Shown here piece after piece: positions 17,850 through 26,413 of a DNA stretch of 64,000 bases (its first letter is position 1; every line of letters starts with the position of its first letter). Both the position numbers and the translations under genes were made by a program. This DNA comes from an uncultured Eubacterium sp. GTDB lineage: Bacteria > Bacillota > Clostridia > Lachnospirales > Lachnospiraceae. The stretch covers positions 62,001-126,000 of the forward strand of contig CAMEWO010000002.1 of assembly GCA_945946665.1 (NCBI GenBank), written 5' to 3'. The notes beneath the pieces were generated by a model. The model ran no database searches and had not been told where the DNA came from. It saw nothing but the letters and a program-made list of their open reading frames with translations.

Positions 17850-17915
17850 ACATCTGGACTGACAATTATAAATACACCTTTTCTATCTTGCAACGATGTT
17901 TTTTATAGTTTACAT

Positions 17916-18203
17916 CTAAATTCGTTGCTTAGGTACGAACTCTATCTTTAAAGCCATACCCAATCCCTCTGCCAGTCTCTTCAGTAAGTTAACAGAGGGA
18001 TTTCTTGTTCCATTTTCCAACTTACTAATATCAGCCTGATTAATTCCTGTTCGTTCAGCAAGTTCCTTCTGTGTCATGTTCTGTGAAGTTCTGGCATCTA
18101 CAATCGCCCTTATAACATCAAACTCCGGTTGGATGGCTTCATATTCTTTTACAAATTCAACATCCTGCATCTGCTCGTCTTTAAATTCCTTTAATGTTTT
18201 CAT
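17916..18203 (-). CDS. XRE-family antitoxin-like regulator (HigA type)
   Basis: 95 residues with a helix-turn-helix of the XRE/Cro type: NMTQKELAERTGINQADISKLENG at about 42-65, then NPSVNLLKRLAEGLGMALKIEF. Size and layout fit the antitoxin of RelE/HigB-type toxin-antitoxin pairs. The start overlaps the 3' end of a decayed toxin reading frame, the usual toxin-then-antitoxin order. It probably represses its own promoter (18308-18336), which contains a palindrome-like ATGGTATATATGCCAT. The toxin partner is broken, so it is an orphan antitoxin now. Confidence 0.8.
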   Translation of the reverse strand: MKTLKEFKDEQMQDVEFVKEYEAIQPEFDVIRAIVDARTSQNMTQKELAERTGINQADISKLENGTRNPSVNLLKRLAEGLGMALKIEFVPKQRI

Positions 18204-18318
18204 AACGCCCCATCCTTTCCTTAAAATCCACTCTGCGTTCCTTCGCCAGCCTTACTTCTTCTAATGGTATCTTCTGTGTTTTCTTAACAAAACCATTAGT
18301 TAAGATTATTTTATGGCA
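18181..18318 (-). pseudogene. C-terminal remnant of a RelE/HigB-type toxin
   Basis: Reading the minus strand in the frame ending at TAA 18181-18183 gives HKIILTNGFVKKTQ and then KIPLEEVRLAKERRVDF. This is strongly reminiscent of the end of RelE/ParE-superfamily toxins, whose last strand reads like ILLHGFVKKTQKTP. No start codon and no N-terminal half are present; a stop lies a short way upstream and AT-rich DNA follows. The frame runs into the antitoxin gene with a 23-base overlap, as in intact pairs. I infer deletion of the toxin's 5' part. Confidence 0.65.
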
Positions 18319-18336
18319 TATATACCATATTGTCAA
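18308..18336 (-). promoter_or_regulatory. SigA promoter and operator of the orphan antitoxin
   Basis: Minus-strand TTGACA (18331-18336), 17-base spacer, TAAAAT (18308-18313). The spacer carries the near-palindrome ATGGTATATATGCCAT, a plausible site for the XRE protein. The promoter lies inside the decayed toxin region, so it may have arisen or been retained after the deletion. Confidence 0.65.
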
Positions 18337-18512
18337 CTTATTCTTTTAAAAGTAAAACTATAATTATTATACAGTTAATTATATATTAACAATATTATTT
18401 TTTCAACTATAAAATACAAAAATTTAAAGAGTTCTTCCAAAAATCAGAGAAAAAGCTGTAAAAACCTGTAAAAATACATTCAAGATATCAACAAAAAATC
18501 ACAAAAACCTAT

Positions 18513-18540
18513 AACATATTTCATACTCCATACCGATATA
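18513..18540 (+). promoter_or_regulatory. SigD promoter for the large flagellin
   Basis: Perfect CCGATATA at 18533-18540, with a weaker AACA/TAAC element 16-17 bases upstream (18512-18516). The start codon is 56 bases downstream. The region 18337-18512 is AT-rich with no recognisable gene. Confidence 0.65.
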
Positions 18541-18596
18541 CATATAAGTTACCAGACTTAAATCACAAGACCTACGCCAAAGAGGAGAACACCTGC

Positions 18597-20033
18597 ATGA
18601 TTATCAATCACAATCTCACAGCAATGAATACAGCCAGACAATACAATATAATCAGCAGTAATCGTGTAAAAAGCACAGAGAAGCTGTCTTCCGGATACAA
18701 GATAAACCGCGCAGCTGACGATGCAGCCGGACTGTCTATATCTGAGAAAATGCGCTGGCAGATAAGAGGCTTAAACAAAGCTGTAACTAATATTCAGGAT
18801 GGCGTATCCCTGGTACAGGTAACTGATGGTGCCATTTCAGAAGCCGACAGTATACTTCAGAGAATGAGAGAATTATCTGTTCAGGCAGCTAATGATACCA
18901 ATACTCCACAGGACCGTCAGGCTCTTCAGGCAGAAATCGACCAGAATATCAAAGAATTCAACAGAATTGCTGAAACAACAACATTTAATGGAATTCACAC
19001 ATTAAGAGCAGATGACCAGTATGCTGTGGACCTTGACAAAGCCACAATCACAACACCTACTGCTATCGGCAAAGGTATTTACAGAATGGACAAGGATGAT
19101 ATCTCTATAATAGACAGAAACGGAAATCCTTCAACCACCCAGGGATTTGAGATGAGTTTTGCTAACAAACCAACGAGCGAGTTAGAAGGAAAAACATTCT
19201 TCCTGACATGCAGTGCACATTGTAACCAGACATTTGATTTTTCATTTGATAGTTCTAAACCTACTGGTGTGACTATTAATTCAGCAACTTCAAGTCCAAG
19301 TATATACATTAATATCAAGCCAGGTGATGTTCCTAACCAGAACGGTATACCTGGGAAAATCGCCAGTCTGCTCGGAAGCGACTCTAACGTCAAAGCTTTA
19401 TATCCAAATAACGGCAGCATGAACAACAATTATCAGATTGGTCATGCTAATATGTTATATATAGAGGGTTCAAGAATGGCATTCTATCCTGTAACTGGTC
19501 ACAGTAATTTCTCAAGCAGTTCATATAATAAAACTGTTGGAACAGGTGCCTCAAAGATTACCTACAACAACCTGAATATGGGCACAATGTACCTTAATGG
19601 TATGGAAGAACATGTAACAATTGACATTAAGTCTAACGAATGGGGATTGAAGATTCAGGCAGGCGCCCTTGAAAATCAAGCAATAGATGTTCCTCTTGTA
19701 TGGATGGAAGCTAAGAAACTGGGAATTGATCCACTGGATGTAAGTTCTTTTGACAATGCAGGAAGTGCCATAAGTTCATTAGACTATGCCCTAGATTGGC
19801 TTCACACCACAAGATCAAGATTCGGTGCTGTCCAGAATCGTCTTGAGCATGCAATGGATGTTGATGCCAACACTTCTCTCAATACATCCAGCGCAGAGAG
19901 CAGACTACGAGACACTGATATTTCAGAAGAGATGGTTAACATGGCAAAGCAGGATATCCTCTCCAGTGCAGGAGAAGCTATGCTTGCACAGTCAAACCAC
20001 CTCTATGATAGTGTTCTCAGCTTACTGCAGTAA
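18597..20033 (+). CDS. Large flagellin with extended variable domain
   Basis: 478 residues. The D0/D1 N-terminus (MIINHNLTAMNTARQ, then STEKLSSGYKINRAADDAAG) and C-terminus (RFGAVQNRLEHAMDVD... ending LYDSVLSLLQ) are canonical. Between them lies a 240-residue variable region (about 145-385), not present in the two 270-residue flagellins at 43031 and 44134. This region holds Cys205 and Cys209 in the string CSAHC, unusual because flagellins normally lack cysteine. RBS AGAGGAG at 18581-18587. Exported without signal peptide by the flagellar type III system. Placed within the modification island, it may be a minor filament protein or a target of the neighbouring enzymes. Confidence 0.92.
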   Translation: MIINHNLTAMNTARQYNIISSNRVKSTEKLSSGYKINRAADDAAGLSISEKMRWQIRGLNKAVTNIQDGVSLVQVTDGAISEADSILQRMRELSVQAANDTNTPQDRQALQAEIDQNIKEFNRIAETTTFNGIHTLRADDQYAVDLDKATITTPTAIGKGIYRMDKDDISIIDRNGNPSTTQGFEMSFANKPTSELEGKTFFLTCSAHCNQTFDFSFDSSKPTGVTINSATSSPSIYINIKPGDVPNQNGIPGKIASLLGSDSNVKALYPNNGSMNNNYQIGHANMLYIEGSRMAFYPVTGHSNFSSSSYNKTVGTGASKITYNNLNMGTMYLNGMEEHVTIDIKSNEWGLKIQAGALENQAIDVPLVWMEAKKLGIDPLDVSSFDNAGSAISSLDYALDWLHTTRSRFGAVQNRLEHAMDVDANTSLNTSSAESRLRDTDISEEMVNMAKQDILSSAGEAMLAQSNHLYDSVLSLLQ

Positions 20034-20063
20034 GATTTTTGAAAAATGTGAGCTGTCCCACTT

Positions 20064-21074
20064 TTATTCGCGATTATTCTGGTTCATCCAAGCAACCAGC
20101 TCTGCCACACGAGAATCGTCTGGTGCATAGGAATTCAGCTTATCAAGGATATTAAGCCACAGAATATCATTATTATTCATAAGCACATCCAGAATTTCAA
20201 GATTATACTCTACGTTAAATTTCCTTTTCATATCCTCCTCATATCCCCTGCGGTCAGGGTTGAAGAAGTCCGGTTCATCATATACTCTTTTATCTGTTTC
20301 ACCAAATATAATCCGTTTAATCTGGTCAAAGGTCTCACGGTAGAATTCCCTTTCAAAATGAGCGCCATTAAGATTATCCCAGTCATTCTGGTCGCCCATA
20401 AAATACTTGGATAAATCAATAACCCATGGATTATATTTCTTAATAAAATACTCCTCTAACGCAAAAGCTCTGTCATTATATTTAATATTAGGCTGGCATA
20501 GAAGACCTCTGTCAGGAATAATACTTACCTTTCCATCTTTATTAAGGTAGTATGTATTACAGCGGAATCTGTTAAATATAATATGGTCTGAATCATACTT
20601 AGTCAGAATTTTCTCCATAAATAAATCAATATATCCATACCAGAGGCATGTAGCTATATCATACAGATTGCCAATGCCAATCTTATCCTTATACTTTTCA
20701 TATAGTGCTGTCTGGCAGAACTCATTTGCCTGTGTGGCAAACATGGTATTCTCATATGTGCAGAAATTAATTCCCATATCATAGAAATCCATAACAAGAT
20801 ATTCTGCGTCAGATTCAAGCAGCATTGGAACTGTAGATTTATTAAGGCATTGTTTCAATGAATGAAGTCTGCTTTTGTCAGCCAGTTCATCCACTGTTAT
20901 CGTATCCACCTCTTCAGGGGAAAATGGGGCAGGAAGCATAGCGCATACAATATTCTGCTTGTCAAGGAAGTATCCCAAATCAAGTCTGTCATCCGAAACT
21001 CCATGAGCTGACTGTACACCATCCAGTAATGATACTCTGGAAACACAGCTTCCTAATACGTTAATCTTTATCAT
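20064..21074 (-). CDS. DUF6270-like SGNH-type protein
   Basis: 336 residues starting MIKINVLGSCVSRVSLLDG. The GSCVSR block is the family's equivalent of an SGNH GDS-like nucleophile site, and NGAHFEREFYRE near residue 260 could supply the late catalytic His. Such proteins occur in polysaccharide and teichoic acid clusters and are thought to add or remove acyl groups. It converges on the large flagellin gene (30-base gap). A substrate cannot be read from the sequence; the family assignment is by motif only. Confidence 0.6.
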   Translation of the reverse strand: MIKINVLGSCVSRVSLLDGVQSAHGVSDDRLDLGYFLDKQNIVCAMLPAPFSPEEVDTITVDELADKSRLHSLKQCLNKSTVPMLLESDAEYLVMDFYDMGINFCTYENTMFATQANEFCQTALYEKYKDKIGIGNLYDIATCLWYGYIDLFMEKILTKYDSDHIIFNRFRCNTYYLNKDGKVSIIPDRGLLCQPNIKYNDRAFALEEYFIKKYNPWVIDLSKYFMGDQNDWDNLNGAHFEREFYRETFDQIKRIIFGETDKRVYDEPDFFNPDRRGYEEDMKRKFNVEYNLEILDVLMNNNDILWLNILDKLNSYAPDDSRVAELVAWMNQNNRE

Positions 21075-21201
21075 GGACTGTTCTTCTCCTTTATTGTTAA
21101 ATATCTTTTTATTTTATATCATCATTAATGCGTATACTCTTCCACGAGACCACCATTTTCATGTATACAATAAAATCCCAAAATCTTAATAATGTTTTTG
21201 A

Positions 21202-23550
21202 TTATTTTTTATTATTAATCGCAGCCTTCAGCTTGGTGGAACTAGTGCTTTCGGTATAGGGAAAGAATACCAAATCCGCCCCCTGTTTTTGCAGGAAGGC
21301 CTTCTTCGCAAGCCAGTCGGGGTCATTCTCGTAGTCACTTCCCGAAAACTGCACATCAAACTGATATCTTCTGTATGCCTCATCAGTATCCCCATAATCT
21401 GTAGGAATTTCCACTGCCTCATCAACATATTTGCAGGAACGCACAATCTCTATTCTCTCTTCAAAAGGAATATATGGTGTTGTTCTTTTGCTCTTCATAA
21501 CACTCTCATCATTTACAACTCCCACAATAAGATAATCGCACTGTTCCTTTGCCCTCTTAAACATATTAAGGTGTCCGATATGAAAAAGGTCAAATACTCC
21601 TGCAATATAACCTGTATGATATTTTTTAGGTGATTGTTTACCATCCTCCTCCGATTTATCAACCTTAATTCCTGTAGAATGATTAACTCTTGGATACTTC
21701 ATATTACTGTCAAATATTCCGTAGTTGTTTATATTCATATTTTCAAGCTGCCTAACCACCGGGACATAATTCTTAATACATACAATTATCTTAAAACTCC
21801 CTTGAGGAAGACCCAGAAGATAATCCGGAGAATATATCTTAATATCCTGAAGTGATGAGCCCCATTTTTCTTTATTATTGTCAATAATACCGACAATCCT
21901 GTAATCTTTTCCGAACTGTGAAAGGAACTTTTTTGTAAAATTACCGGAGCCGAAAAGATAAATATCCCGCCCCTCTGTACCTCTGAAAATATCCCTGAAA
22001 ATTCTTTCATACTCATCCGTAGAATAATTCATTCTTTGACGGTTAGAATTAAGCACCCCCGCATCAGCCCGTCTCAATTCATGATATGTACGCAGGGGGG
22101 TATCATTGCGAAGATTATCAAGGTAACTGTCAATAAACCTCCTGAACAATCTTTCACAGGTCTTTAGTCCGAATCTTTCAACCACTTCTTCCCTTGGAAC
22201 CAGAAGGCTCATCTTATCATTAAAGCCGTATATGAAATCAAGAGAGCGGATAAATATAGCTTTTGCAGGAACATTTTCCATATAAAGTTCCTGATCGTAA
22301 AATATAAATTCATCATTAACAGAAAATGCATTAAGGGTTACCAGATCCATATACCCTCTTTTAAGTATAGGTCCTATTGCAAGCTGTTCTTCTTTAGTGC
22401 CCTGAGCCATATTCTTCCATCTGTATCTGTCCGGGTCATCGGGCTTTCTCTTTTCCCAATCAGGCTCAAATCTGTCCCAGTCAATATGATTACTGTCAAC
22501 ACTTTCTGATGAATTAAGGATAATATTCCACAATTCATCCAGCTTTTCATAAAACTTTTCCACATTGCCATCCACCAGCAATAAATCCTTAAAATACTCT
22601 GTGGCAGGTTTTCCCACTGTATAAGGCATTAAAAAAGAGTCTTTCTCAATTCTTCCTTCAATCATTCTGACTCCGTGAGCAAAAAGATATTCATTATTTT
22701 CCTTGAGGGCCGTTATCTTTTTCCTTCCCTCTTCATATATTGCCTTCTTCTCCACAATCCGGTCCTCCCGGATTATGGTACACATGGCATTTTCCCTGCC
22801 CCGTTCCATGGATATGGTTATCTGACGGGCATTATTAAGGCTGTCTTTCTTGCCGCACTCTATGAGAAATCCGTTAGCCATCTGATGAAACATATTATTG
22901 TTGAGAAGAGTTGTGTAAAGCTTCACTTCTTCCAAAAATACTGTTCCCGGATAATTATACTGAGGAAGAATCCTCACGTTAAGTTCTTCCTGTGGTTTAT
23001 ATCCATCTGCAATAATTATCTGGGGACAGGTCATCTCAGGTAGAATGGAATAAAATTTATACTCCTCTATCCCTGCACATTCAAGAAAATGTGTCAGCTG
23101 AGCCTTATCATAAGCTCTTCCTTCCATGTCACCCTGTGATTTCGGATCAATTCTTGTGTAATTCTCTATACCATCAAAATTCCTTCCGGTAAAATGGTCC
23201 CTGTCTCCGCAAAAATATCTCACAGCCAGTCTGTTATCGGTTCCTATAAGAATTTTTCCCGTATCTGTTATATGCTTCCTTGCAAATCTAAGGATATCCT
23301 CCGGAGATTCACTAAGCTCCAGAATCCCCATAATTATGATATATTCATATTCTTTGTTATGGAGAGTATTCTGCCTGTTAATATCTGTGAAGTTAATTCT
23401 GTCAAGGATGAGTCCTGCATCCTCCAACGCAGTTACATAGGAAACATCATTCTTTGTCCCCTGAATATACAAAGCATTTTTGCCTTTATTAAAATCAAAC
23501 CACCTGAGTATCCCCCCGGGCAGTTCCTTAATCAATTCCTCGCTTAACAT
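21202..23550 (-). CDS. Methyltransferase/kinase-like/Rossmann/cytidylyltransferase fusion
   Basis: 782 residues. 1-190: SAM-methyltransferase-like (YIIIMGILELSESPEDILRF, then GKILIGTDNRLAVRYF). 240-500: a region with a choline-kinase/APH-like catalytic loop, GYMDLVTLNAF (Asp402, Asn407), and FYDQE (Asp419) as the metal-binding position. 527-617: a Rossmann-like module (IYLFGSGNFTKKF...GIIDNNKEKWG). 645-782: a cytidylyltransferase (GVFDLFHIGH, HxGH at 657-660, and FSGSDY plus TESTSSTKL). The last domain resembles phosphocholine/phosphoethanolamine-type enzymes. I infer one chain that methylates or binds, phosphorylates and CDP-activates a small alcohol for a LicD transferase, i.e. LicA plus LicC functions fused. 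Kinase and methyltransferase calls are weaker than the cytidylyltransferase call. Confidence 0.75.
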   Translation of the reverse strand: MLSEELIKELPGGILRWFDFNKGKNALYIQGTKNDVSYVTALEDAGLILDRINFTDINRQNTLHNKEYEYIIIMGILELSESPEDILRFARKHITDTGKILIGTDNRLAVRYFCGDRDHFTGRNFDGIENYTRIDPKSQGDMEGRAYDKAQLTHFLECAGIEEYKFYSILPEMTCPQIIIADGYKPQEELNVRILPQYNYPGTVFLEEVKLYTTLLNNNMFHQMANGFLIECGKKDSLNNARQITISMERGRENAMCTIIREDRIVEKKAIYEEGRKKITALKENNEYLFAHGVRMIEGRIEKDSFLMPYTVGKPATEYFKDLLLVDGNVEKFYEKLDELWNIILNSSESVDSNHIDWDRFEPDWEKRKPDDPDRYRWKNMAQGTKEEQLAIGPILKRGYMDLVTLNAFSVNDEFIFYDQELYMENVPAKAIFIRSLDFIYGFNDKMSLLVPREEVVERFGLKTCERLFRRFIDSYLDNLRNDTPLRTYHELRRADAGVLNSNRQRMNYSTDEYERIFRDIFRGTEGRDIYLFGSGNFTKKFLSQFGKDYRIVGIIDNNKEKWGSSLQDIKIYSPDYLLGLPQGSFKIIVCIKNYVPVVRQLENMNINNYGIFDSNMKYPRVNHSTGIKVDKSEEDGKQSPKKYHTGYIAGVFDLFHIGHLNMFKRAKEQCDYLIVGVVNDESVMKSKRTTPYIPFEERIEIVRSCKYVDEAVEIPTDYGDTDEAYRRYQFDVQFSGSDYENDPDWLAKKAFLQKQGADLVFFPYTESTSSTKLKAAINNKK

Positions 23551-23615
23551 AAATCCTCCATATTCAAAGAATCAAGTGTTTTTCAATAAATCCAATACTT
23601 TTAATACAAGTCTTC

Positions 23616-24950
23616 CTATTCCCAAAAATATGAATCTAATATATATATTTTTTCTTTTTTAATTCCTTCATTTACTAATTGTTCTTCTATATCCTCTTCA
23701 TAATTTTTCACCGCAATTAAATACAATACATTCTTTGATTTTTCTTCTTTAAGCGAAATAACATTAATTCCATCTATTACATTACCAATTTTCTGAACAT
23801 TATTATCAATAAACTCATTAATATTTATGCCATTCTTCATCAAAAACTCTTCTAAACGTTTTCCTCGAATCCCACATCCAAATACAGCTATTCTTCCTTC
23901 ATTTACGCTTTCAACAATATGTTTTTTACATATATCCATAAGCCTCTTAATACTATTAGCTTTCTTTGTCTGATAATATGCAAACTTTTTTGGATTATCT
24001 AACAATAAATATACTTTATTCCAATATTTACCGTCAAAAGCATCTTCCTTTATAAAACTATTGTTAATACATTCTTTCATTAGTTTAATTGCATCTTCTA
24101 GATAGGGTCTAATTGCATCTGTTTCAAATTCACTGTATATAGCCTTCTTATCACATTCGGCTATAAAGGAGAGAATCATCTTCTTATATATACTCTCCCA
24201 CTGAATGGTATCTTTCTTTGGAATTAACTCTTGATTTATTAGACGATTATATTCTTGCAGCATATATCTCAATCCATTAGGACTAGAGATAGAATTACCA
24301 ACTCTCGCAATCCTATAATAGTACCCATAACTCTCTATAAACATAACTCTTTCAGCGTAATAAGTTACTTGATGAAAAAAACCAACATCTTGAAATGCTG
24401 CTCCTGAAGTTATATTAAATACAATACGATTTTTTTTCAAAAACTCTAAATTATATATCCCTGACCATAAATAACAATCTTGGCAGTGTAATTGCGGATA
24501 CTCTTTAGGATTAATAACATTGTTATATAATTGCATTTCAGATATAATCGATTTCTTATGCTGATATACTCTATCATCTTCAAATTGATAATATTCTACA
24601 TAATTACCTTTTATATAATCAAGATTGTACATTTCTGCAATTTTTATAAGATTATAATACATATCAATGGAAATAAAATCATCTGTATCTACTATTGCAA
24701 CATATTTTCCAATAGCTATATCCATAGCCATATTCACTTGCTTGCCATAACTTTTTTCAGGACAATTAATTATACGAATACGACTATCAATTTTAGCGTA
24801 TTCGTTAATTATATCCAACGTTCCATCTGTAGAACCTGCATCAACGCATATTATATCTAATTCTTTATACGATTGATTGATAACTGAATCAAGACTTTGT
24901 TTGATATATTGCACAACATTTAAAGATGGTAAAATCACGGTTAACATCAT
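23616..24950 (-). CDS. GT2 glycosyltransferase with C-terminal Rossmann module
   Basis: 444 residues. The GT-A domain starts VILPSLNVVQYIKQSLDS, with ICVDAGSTDGT and the DxD-type VDTDD motif. The late region has HCQDCYLWSGIY, typical of GT2 enzymes for capsule or flagellar glycans. From about residue 350, IAVFGCGIRGKRLEEF and FIDNNVQKIG form a Rossmann-like module of a type found in several other proteins of this island. Base composition is visibly more AT-rich than the flanks, together with the two following GT genes, suggesting a separately acquired block. Confidence 0.8.
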   Translation of the reverse strand: MMLTVILPSLNVVQYIKQSLDSVINQSYKELDIICVDAGSTDGTLDIINEYAKIDSRIRIINCPEKSYGKQVNMAMDIAIGKYVAIVDTDDFISIDMYYNLIKIAEMYNLDYIKGNYVEYYQFEDDRVYQHKKSIISEMQLYNNVINPKEYPQLHCQDCYLWSGIYNLEFLKKNRIVFNITSGAAFQDVGFFHQVTYYAERVMFIESYGYYYRIARVGNSISSPNGLRYMLQEYNRLINQELIPKKDTIQWESIYKKMILSFIAECDKKAIYSEFETDAIRPYLEDAIKLMKECINNSFIKEDAFDGKYWNKVYLLLDNPKKFAYYQTKKANSIKRLMDICKKHIVESVNEGRIAVFGCGIRGKRLEEFLMKNGININEFIDNNVQKIGNVIDGINVISLKEEKSKNVLYLIAVKNYEEDIEEQLVNEGIKKEKIYILDSYFWE

Positions 24951-24952
24951 AT

Positions 24953-26233
24953 TTATCCAACCACCTCTCTGTATAAATCCTTCTCATAAAATACATTATT
25001 AATTTTCATATTTTTTAATGTATCCATTACTTGAAACGCATATTTCGTACTAACAGCAACTATAAATCCTGCTTCATCTGGATTTTCTATATCAGCTATA
25101 TTATAAATATTTTCATCTACAAATTCTAACGGATTATCAGAAATATTAGAAACAACAAATCCTTGATAATTCAAGCCCAATTCCTTTAAAAATATGGCGT
25201 ATGCATGTCCATACTGACCTGCTCCATATATATATATTCTCTCATTTCTTTTGCAAAATCTCATCAATTTATTTATCATACACTTTCTATTTTTCTTTTT
25301 AAAATATATATTAATAATCCAATCAGGCGAAAGTGCTATAATTTTTAAAATGCCATCTTTAACTGGGCATACTTTATGTAACCTATTACGATATTTCTTA
25401 TATATTTTATAATTATACACCCGTTGTTCCTTAAGTAATACTATATCCTCCACATTTCTAATCATAACATTTTGTCCATGTTTTAATATTGCTTCACTTT
25501 TATATTTATAACATTCTGGTAAACATTCAATTGTATCAACCCATGCTTCGCAGAATATAAAAAATGCATCATTATACCATCCCGATTTACGTTTATAATA
25601 TGAACTCTTAAAATATTTATTATCAACACTAATATGAAGAGCTTTAAACGATTTTAATTCACAAATTTTTGTAAAATAAAAACTGACATGTGAAAAATTT
25701 ATTAAATTATGCTTACTATAAGTCTTTTCATAATAACCCCAATCTACATCTTTCAGCATTGTATGGTAATTAAGAATCGCTGAACCAAATAAAGTTAATT
25801 CCCAAGCACAATCTTTTAAGTATTCATTATAATCTGTATATTCTCTGTCACCTATTTTTTCATAATCTCTACAATTCATCTGAATAATATCATATTTCAA
25901 ATCGAGTTTTGTTAATAAATTATCTATAGCAATCTTTGCATACTGTATTGCATCACCGCAAACCCATATAAAGTCATATTTTTTTTTCAATCCATAACCT
26001 GAATATATTTTATATACCTTAATATTCGATGGTATATCTTGAGACATACGAACATAGTATATGTTGTCTTTTTTACATCTTTTTACAATTTCTTCTGTTT
26101 CCGAATCAGGACTTGAATCATAATAATATATATCTATTCCAGCATATAAATAATATGATGCACATGTATTTATGAAATCTTCCACAACACGTGGTCTTTT
26201 ATATGTTGGTATACACAAAGCAATATTATTCAT
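24953..26233 (-). CDS. GT2-like transferase with C-terminal Rossmann module
   Basis: 426 residues from ATG 26231-26233 (MNNIALCIPTYKRPRVVE); AGGCGG lies upstream. The first 200 residues form a GT-A-like domain (IYYYDSSPDSETEEIV, then DFIWVCGDA at the DxD position, which lacks a clean DxD). The C-terminus carries IYIYGAGQYGHAYAIF and FIVAVSTKYAFQVM, the island's shared Rossmann module. It is a paralogue of the gene at 26414. Gap to the GT2 at 23616-24950 is two bases, so they are co-transcribed. The AT-rich codon use differs from the surrounding island. Confidence 0.72.
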   Translation of the reverse strand: MNNIALCIPTYKRPRVVEDFINTCASYYLYAGIDIYYYDSSPDSETEEIVKRCKKDNIYYVRMSQDIPSNIKVYKIYSGYGLKKKYDFIWVCGDAIQYAKIAIDNLLTKLDLKYDIIQMNCRDYEKIGDREYTDYNEYLKDCAWELTLFGSAILNYHTMLKDVDWGYYEKTYSKHNLINFSHVSFYFTKICELKSFKALHISVDNKYFKSSYYKRKSGWYNDAFFIFCEAWVDTIECLPECYKYKSEAILKHGQNVMIRNVEDIVLLKEQRVYNYKIYKKYRNRLHKVCPVKDGILKIIALSPDWIINIYFKKKNRKCMINKLMRFCKRNERIYIYGAGQYGHAYAIFLKELGLNYQGFVVSNISDNPLEFVDENIYNIADIENPDEAGFIVAVSTKYAFQVMDTLKNMKINNVFYEKDLYREVVG

Positions 26234-26413
26234 TTTTATAATCCGCCTTTCTACGAAAGGTACCAATGCGTCAATAAACGTGTTGAATTACTTTCGCTTT
26301 CCATTCTATCTTTCTATTAATATTATCTCTTGTTAAGTCGACTCAATTTTCCAATTACCTCATAATACCTATTTTCCTTATTTATAACATCTTTCAATTT
26401 AAATTTTTTCTTA

